NCBI GenBank assembly: GCA_964475685.1
Contig: CAYYXP010000200.1
Span: 1 to 20,510 of the forward strand
Reading direction: 5' to 3'
Length of the DNA: 20,510 nucleotides
From: CAVVWJ01 sp964475685
Lineage (GTDB): Bacteria > Gemmatimonadota > Gemmatimonadetes > Gemmatimonadales > GWC2-71-9
A program made the position numbers and the translations under genes. Shown piece after piece: positions 17,694 to 20,510 of this stretch; within the stretch, counting starts at the first letter, position 1; each line of letters begins with the position of its first letter. The notes below the pieces were generated by a model. The model searched no databases. It had not been told where the DNA came from and worked only from the letters and a program-made list of their open reading frames with translations.

Positions 17694-17730
17694 AGCGCCG
17701 GATACACTCTCTCTGATGGCGGAGGGCATC

Positions 17731-17937
17731 ATGCTGGCCTGGGAGACGTCGGTGGAAGGCCCGACCCTGCGTCGCAAGTTCGATGACGACGACGAGTTCG
17801 AGGACGATGGGTTCACCTTCGACGACGAGGATGATGACGACGACCTCGACGAGGACGAGGATCTCGACGAGGAGGAGGACTTCGACGACGAGGAGTTGGA
17901 GGAGTTCGAGGACTTCGAGGAGGAGGAGGAGCGCTGA
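17731..17937 (+). CDS. Small hyperacidic Asp/Glu-rich protein, function unknown
   Basis: This 68-aa protein has a normal N-terminus of 17 residues (MLAWETSVEGPTLRRKF), then a 51-residue tail in which 39 residues are Asp or Glu. Phe and Leu recur at intervals of a few residues. I choose the ATG at 17731 because GGAGG (17721-17725) sits five nt upstream; the in-frame ATG at 17716 has no ribosome-binding site. It follows typA by 37 nt and could share its transcript. Such tails are seen in DNA mimics, histone-chaperone-like proteins, the RNA-polymerase delta subunit and nucleic-acid-release factors, but I see no domain that would decide between them. The good ribosome site and the non-repetitive N-terminus argue for a real gene; the tail alone could be a GAC/GAG repeat artefact. 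The stop codon lies in the loop of a 6-bp hairpin (17929-17943). Confidence 0.6.
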   Translation: MLAWETSVEGPTLRRKFDDDDEFEDDGFTFDDEDDDDDLDEDEDLDEEEDFDDEELEEFEDFEEEEER

Positions 17938-18011
17938 GCGCTCTCCGGTGCCGGCCGGCGTCCTGAACCGCCACGAGGCGGCGCGTTCCGCACGCTGAGT
18001 CGGGTCATGGG

Positions 18012-18039
18012 TTGACCATGCCCGGTGGCCGGTTAGCTT
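18012..18039 (+). promoter_or_regulatory. Promoter for tRNA-Ile
   Basis: TTGACC (18012-18017, 5 of 6 to the consensus -35) is followed after 16 bp by TAGCTT (18034-18039). The predicted transcription start is about 8 nt before the mature tRNA 5' end, as expected for a single tRNA gene. Confidence 0.6.
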
Positions 18040-18053
18040 GCCTGCTCTCCCCG

Positions 18054-18127
<74 letters not shown>

Positions 18128-18142
18128 TTTTCGGGAGTGCTT

Positions 18143-18179
18143 GCCCCGTTTCCAGTTACGGCGCTGGACGGGGCTTTTT
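18143..18179 (+). terminator. Rho-independent terminator after tRNA-Ile
   Basis: Arm GCCCCGT (18143-18149) pairs with ACGGGGC (18168-18174). The stem continues through CCAG/CTGG after a two-base bulge and is followed directly by five T residues. It ends the tRNA transcript. A second copy with the same stem and a different loop lies at 20028-20064. Confidence 0.85.
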
Positions 18180-18198
18180 CTTGTGAGGTGAGGGATTG

Positions 18199-18225
18199 TG
18201 GTGCCAGTTCCTGGTGCCTGTTGGC
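18199..18225. repeat. 13-bp tandem repeat pair (copy 1 of 3)
   Basis: GGTGCCAGTTCCT is followed immediately by GGTGCCTGTTGGC. Similar 13-bp pairs occur at 19853-19878 and 20087-20112, the last one in the same position relative to its terminator as this one. Confidence 0.6.
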
Positions 18226-18238
18226 TTGGTGATATGAA

Positions 18239-19162
18239 TCAACTGCCGCCGGAAGCCAGGTCTGCGATCAGTTGACGGATCTCTGCCGCAGCCTCGTGCA
18301 GGTCGGTGGGCGCGAGCGTGAGTTCATTGGCCATTCGGGTGAACGATTCTGTCCATCGCTCTGGCGGCTTGAACTCAGGCGGCCACGGGTGGGTGTTGCG
18401 ACCACCAAAGACGTCGACACAGGCTACGCGCAACAGCGTACGGTGAGTCGGCGACGTGAGCTCGTTCCTGAAAATCAGAAGGTCGATGAGGTCCTGGGCC
18501 CTTTCGTTCGGGTACTCCTGGCTGTCGGGTCGGGTAATCGCATGAACCTTGTGCGCGAAGTGATATGGGAGCGAGAGACACGGGAGAGCGATTGGCCCCT
18601 CGATGCCAAAGGCACCCAGGAGATCAAGCGCTGCGACGAGCTCGATCGTTTCCGCCGGACTCTCGCTCCGATTGAGGTCGAGGGGCAAGGTGCCCCATTC
18701 TGTGCCATCGAAACGAACGCCGACCTCCACGCGCAAGGATTCGGCACGTTCCATCTCGAACACTGCACCGGTCCGCTGGAAGCGGAATCGAGCGTAGGGT
18801 GTCTCAAGCGCTTCTTCGAGCGCCAGCACCATATCGGCCTGGAAACCGCGGTAGGTGAGATCGAGGTCTTTGGTGGCCCTCACGGTTCCGGGCCGGCGTA
18901 GCTCGAGCGCGATACCACCCCGGATGGAAAAGTGGCTTCCGATTCCGCCATCGCCGGTCCGAGCGACAGCGCCACCGATGGCCATGCACGAAATCCAATC
19001 GCGAACCCGCTTCTCCGCCAGTTGATTCTGCCGCACATACTGGCGCACCAGGCGCTGCAGTTGTCCGACCGACTTTGGTGGCGGTGGCGGTGCGTCCGGG
19101 GCGCCGGGGCGCCGGGGAGCGGGGTGGCCGGCATCAGGGATGTCGCTCCCGCTTGAGTTCAA
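18239..19162 (-). CDS. abiEii: AbiEii/AbiGii-family nucleotidyltransferase toxin
   Basis: The 307-aa product has the AbiEii nucleotidyltransferase pattern. FSIRGGIALELRR at 78-90 is the GG motif, followed by the metal-binding KDLDL (Asp99, Asp101). The segment YHFAHKVHAITRP has Lys205, and the later motif RAQDLIDLLIF at 221-231 has Arg221, Asp224 and Asp227. All four motif regions are present, so it looks catalytically intact. In type IV AbiE systems the toxin halts growth, in some homologues by nucleotide transfer to tRNA; the antitoxin does not bind it but counters it and represses the operon. The frame begins at TTG 19162, overlapping abiEi by 29 nt. The first 30 residues are Pro-rich, so a later GTG start near residue 39 cannot be excluded. 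The antitoxin gene lies directly upstream, and the tRNA terminator faces it downstream. Less GC-rich than its neighbours. Confidence 0.88.
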   Translation of the reverse strand: MNSSGSDIPDAGHPAPRRPGAPDAPPPPPKSVGQLQRLVRQYVRQNQLAEKRVRDWISCMAIGGAVARTGDGGIGSHFSIRGGIALELRRPGTVRATKDLDLTYRGFQADMVLALEEALETPYARFRFQRTGAVFEMERAESLRVEVGVRFDGTEWGTLPLDLNRSESPAETIELVAALDLLGAFGIEGPIALPCLSLPYHFAHKVHAITRPDSQEYPNERAQDLIDLLIFRNELTSPTHRTLLRVACVDVFGGRNTHPWPPEFKPPERWTESFTRMANELTLAPTDLHEAAAEIRQLIADLASGGS

Positions 19163-19688
19163 CGGCCTGTCGTTGGGTCAGTTTGCCGCTTCGGCGCCCA
19201 TCCTCAATTGCCTGCTGGACCAATCGGGTACTCAGATGGGTGCGGATACAGTCCTGAATGGTTCGAAAGGGTGTGGTCACCCGAACGGCGTCCAGCATTT
19301 CAACATCGTCATGACGAAGCGCCTCGTGGTGCACCACCAAGTGGCGCGGGATGGCCCGCCGGATTCTATGCGATCGTGGCACTGTGATATGGACGCGATT
19401 CGGGCTAGCATCCGACATTCCGTGGAACTCGAGAGCGGACTCATGCGAGAGCACGGCCGGTACGCCATCCTGGGGCCAGAGTGTCGCTTCCATGTATTGG
19501 CCGTGACGAAAAGTGGGATACTGACTTAGGCGGTACACCCCCCGGCTCAGGCGCTCGACAATCCCGCGCCGGGCCATCATGCCCAGCGTTCGGTAATCAA
19601 TCCCTTCCGCCGTGGCCTGGGCGGCCGTGATGTACCCGTGCTGAGCTTCGGCGGCTTCGAACAGCCGTGCGGCAACCCTTCCCGGCAT
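19134..19688 (-). CDS. abiEi: AbiEi-family antitoxin / transcriptional autorepressor
   Basis: This 184-aa protein has an N-terminal winged-helix domain (about residues 4-56). The segments RLFEAAEAQHGYITAAQATA and DYRTLGMMARRGIVERLSRG are followed by VYRLSQYP, the standard AbiEi opening. The C-terminal antitoxin domain has SHESALEFHGMSD (81-93), NRVHITVP, HLVVHHEAL (117-125) and VTTPFRTIQDCI (137-148), as in family members. I choose the ATG at 19688 because GGAG lies six nt upstream; an in-frame TTG at 19706 would run through the operator. AbiEi proteins neutralise the AbiEii toxin and bind inverted repeats in their own promoter. A 23-bp palindrome sits at 19706-19728, exactly where such an operator is expected. 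The stop overlaps the toxin frame by 29 nt, so the genes are co-expressed. Confidence 0.88.
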   Translation of the reverse strand: MPGRVAARLFEAAEAQHGYITAAQATAEGIDYRTLGMMARRGIVERLSRGVYRLSQYPTFRHGQYMEATLWPQDGVPAVLSHESALEFHGMSDASPNRVHITVPRSHRIRRAIPRHLVVHHEALRHDDVEMLDAVRVTTPFRTIQDCIRTHLSTRLVQQAIEDGRRSGKLTQRQAVELKRERHP

Positions 19689-19705
19689 GTGCGACTCCAA
19701 GGACA

Positions 19706-19728
19706 AAACACAACGTTTTGTTGTGTTT
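19706..19728. promoter_or_regulatory. 23-bp palindromic operator of the abiE operon
   Basis: Arms AAACACAAC (19706-19714) and GTTGTGTTT (19720-19728) are perfect reverse complements around GTTTT. A nested perfect pair, ACAAAAC (19703-19709) and GTTTTGT (19715-19721), makes the site unusually symmetric. It lies between the candidate -10 and the ribosome-binding site of abiEi. Characterised AbiEi repressors bind inverted repeats of this size, so autoregulation is the natural reading. Confidence 0.7.
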
Positions 19729-19733
19729 CATCC

Positions 19734-19762
19734 AAAATGACTAATCCCGGCGCCTTTGGCAA
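19734..19762 (-). promoter_or_regulatory. Candidate promoter of the abiE operon
   Basis: On the minus strand TTGCCA (19762-19757, 5 of 6 to the -35 consensus) is followed after 17 bp by CATTTT (19739-19734), a poor -10. Transcription would start at about the first bases of the palindrome, so a bound repressor would block it. Confidence 0.42.
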
Positions 19763-19852
19763 GTCCCACCCGTCGGGGAGAGCCGAAAGGCGCCCAAATG
19801 CCTGGTGTGACAGGCATGGGTCCCTCGGAGTCCTGCTGGTCGCGACACTTCC

Positions 19853-19878
19853 GGTGCCAATTCCTGGCCGCAATTCCT
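19853..19878. repeat. 13-bp tandem repeat pair (copy 2 of 3)
   Basis: GGTGCCAATTCCT is followed directly by GGCCGCAATTCCT. It is the most diverged of the three pairs and the only one not next to a tRNA-Ile terminator. Confidence 0.5.
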
Positions 19879-19968
19879 CGGGTTCCTTATAGCGGTCCCA
19901 TGTAGATCGCGGGCGAACCGGCTTGATGTCCGAGGACTTACCGGAATCGAACCGCGAGTTCGAGCCAT

Positions 19969-20010
19969 CTGATAAGCGTGAGGTCGGTAGTTCAACTCTA
20001 CCCAGGCCCA
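19969..20010 (+). repeat. Right attachment-site copy: truncated tRNA-Ile 3' half
   Basis: It begins at CTGATAA, so the 5' half of the tRNA is absent and the anticodon stem cannot form. Nineteen bases match the left copy exactly. The T stem is GGTAG/CTACC instead of GGAGG/CCTCC: several bases differ but all pairs are kept. The acceptor strand CAGGCCC and discriminator A are identical. This is a tRNA remnant, not a functional gene. Confidence 0.82.
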
Positions 20011-20027
20011 TGTAGTCGTCAGGCGTG

Positions 20028-20064
20028 GCCCCGTTTCCAGGTACAGTTCTGGACGGGGCTTTTT
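20028..20064 (+). terminator. Second copy of the tRNA-Ile terminator
   Basis: GCCCCGT (20028-20034) pairs with ACGGGGC (20053-20059) and is followed by five T residues. Stem and CCAG inner pairing match the terminator at 18143-18179, while the loop sequence differs. The conserved stem suggests it came from a once functional tRNA-Ile transcript. Confidence 0.8.
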
Positions 20065-20086
20065 GTTGTGGGTGATGGAGGAGGCT

Positions 20087-20112
20087 GGTGCCAGTTCGTG
20101 GTGCCAGTTGAC
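20087..20112. repeat. 13-bp tandem repeat pair (copy 3 of 3)
   Basis: GGTGCCAGTTCGT is followed directly by GGTGCCAGTTGAC. It lies about 22 bp after the terminator T-run, the same arrangement as copy 1, so the duplicated block around the tRNA end extends at least this far. Confidence 0.6.
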
Positions 20113-20314
20113 TACGGCGAGCCCACCGGTCCGGACGTCCTGGGTGATGGTACACACCACGACGAGGACGACCAGCACCGGGGAATGAGCCACGCCCCGA
20201 TCGGCCAGTTTTCTGCATCGGCGCGCGTTGCTCCTCCGCCGTCGATCCAGCGGTCGTGGGTGAGAAACGCCATGAATGCGGGGCGGCTCATGGCGCTATG
20301 CCACTTCGCCGCGT
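20113..20314. other. Intergenic stretch before the P-II gene
   Basis: No convincing gene, RNA or terminator is visible. A 59-codon frame on the minus strand (20291-20112) has no ribosome-binding site and no recognisable similarity. The sequence returns to the GC-rich style of the host. Confidence 0.4.
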
Positions 20315-20510
20315 TTACAGCGCGCTGACATCCCGTTCTCCGGAACGAATCTTGATTGCCACCTCGACCGGAATGACGAAGATCTTGCCGTCCCCAACCC
20401 CGCCGGTATGCGCACTGCGCTCGATCAGGTGGACCACATCCTGAGCCAGCGTGGTGGGGACGACAATTTCGAGTTTCGTCATTTCGACTTCATCCCAGGC
20501 CATCTCGGGC
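20315..20510 (-). CDS. P-II family nitrogen regulatory protein, C-terminal part (runs off the right edge)
   Basis: The frame is open at the window edge and ends with TAA at 20317-20315, giving about 64 visible residues. They match the C-terminal half of P-II proteins: KLEIVVPTTLAQDVVHLIER, then the nucleotide-binding B-loop TGGVGDGKIFVIPV, then the closing IKIRSGERDVSAL. P-II trimers sense ATP/ADP and 2-oxoglutarate and regulate ammonium transport and nitrogen assimilation enzymes. The T-loop and the N-terminal half lie outside the window, so GlnB, GlnK or a P-II-like variant cannot be distinguished. The internal ATG codons are not starts, because the family fold needs the missing upstream part. 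Its 3' end faces the right end of the tRNA-Ile cassette about 250 bp away. Confidence 0.88.
   Translation of the reverse strand, partial: PEMAWDEVEMTKLEIVVPTTLAQDVVHLIERSAHTGGVGDGKIFVIPVEVAIKIRSGERDVSAL

Larger units (their letters stand above)
19729..19968. other. Non-coding stretch of the cassette with two inverted repeats
   Basis: I see no credible gene here. It holds a long stem-loop: GGCGCCTTT (19749-19757) pairs with AAAGGCGCC (19786-19794), with a further GGC/GCC inside. A second inverted repeat is ATGCCTG (19798-19804) with CAGGCAT (19811-19817). The 13-bp tandem repeat copy 2 lies at 19853-19878. The last part (about 19928-19968) abuts the truncated tRNA without a recognisable tRNA 5' half. 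Confidence 0.55.

Noticed and set aside
17929..17943. Terminator after the acidic gene (GAGCGC/GCGCTC around the stop codon)
   Set aside because: The stem is only 6 bp and no T-tract follows. It may be incidental to GC-rich sequence.
15546..18008. Long minus-strand frame with a Ser-rich start opposite typA
   Set aside because: The Ser run is the reverse complement of the GAC/GAG codons of the acidic protein, and the rest mirrors typA. No family features.
19895..20010. A second functional tRNA-Ile, or a further tRNA just before it
   Set aside because: No 5' acceptor strand, D arm or anticodon 5' strand can be found, and the sequence CCCATGTAGATCG near 19897 only loosely resembles a tRNA end.
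19577..20218. 213-codon minus-strand frame containing GRVELPTSRL
   Set aside because: That phrase is a familiar artefact produced by reading a tRNA 3' half in antisense; here it falls exactly on the truncated tRNA-Ile copy.
20112..20291. 59-codon minus-strand frame downstream of the P-II gene
   Set aside because: It has no ribosome-binding site, recognisable similarity or distinct codon pattern, and it crosses the tandem repeat edge.

Overview
The window is very GC-rich, densely packed bacterial chromosome from a diderm (Gram-negative-type) organism. It carries a SurA-type periplasmic chaperone and a probable parvulin lipoprotein, and many genes start with GTG or TTG. Gene content and style would fit Gemmatimonadota, but that assignment is an inference from composition and gene style, not from a marker gene.

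Positions 1-14,658 are mostly housekeeping. The start of a secreted M28-type peptidase runs off the left edge on the minus strand. Divergent from it is a tightly coupled plus-strand run: DUF58/vWA protein, BatA-type membrane protein, mfd, a PpiC parvulin, surA and pdxA. The first three are joined by 4-nt start/stop overlaps. pdxA runs tail-to-tail into hisG and overlaps it by 59 bp. The minus-strand operon corC-like - hisZ - hisG encodes a CNNM/CBS membrane protein and both halves of the short-form ATP phosphoribosyltransferase. hisD, the last step of histidine synthesis, is divergent from it across a short AT-rich promoter region.

Positions 14,696-17,937 hold a CDF zinc/cation efflux protein, the ribosome-associated GTPase typA/bipA (good promoter, short hairpin leader, TTG start), and a tiny protein whose C-terminal three quarters is almost entirely Asp and Glu.

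Positions 18,054-20,110 are the accessory part. A complete tRNA-Ile(GAT) is followed by its terminator. A minus-strand AbiEi/AbiEii type IV toxin-antitoxin pair comes next, then a second, truncated copy of the tRNA-Ile 3' half with its own copy of the terminator. The truncated copy begins exactly in the anticodon loop, as expected for tRNA-targeted site-specific integration, yet no integrase lies between the two copies. The antitoxin promoter carries a perfect 9-5-9 (23-bp) palindrome, a good operator candidate. I read this as a small toxin-antitoxin cassette lodged at tRNA-Ile, and it is the most interesting part of the window. The right edge holds the C-terminal part of a P-II nitrogen regulator.
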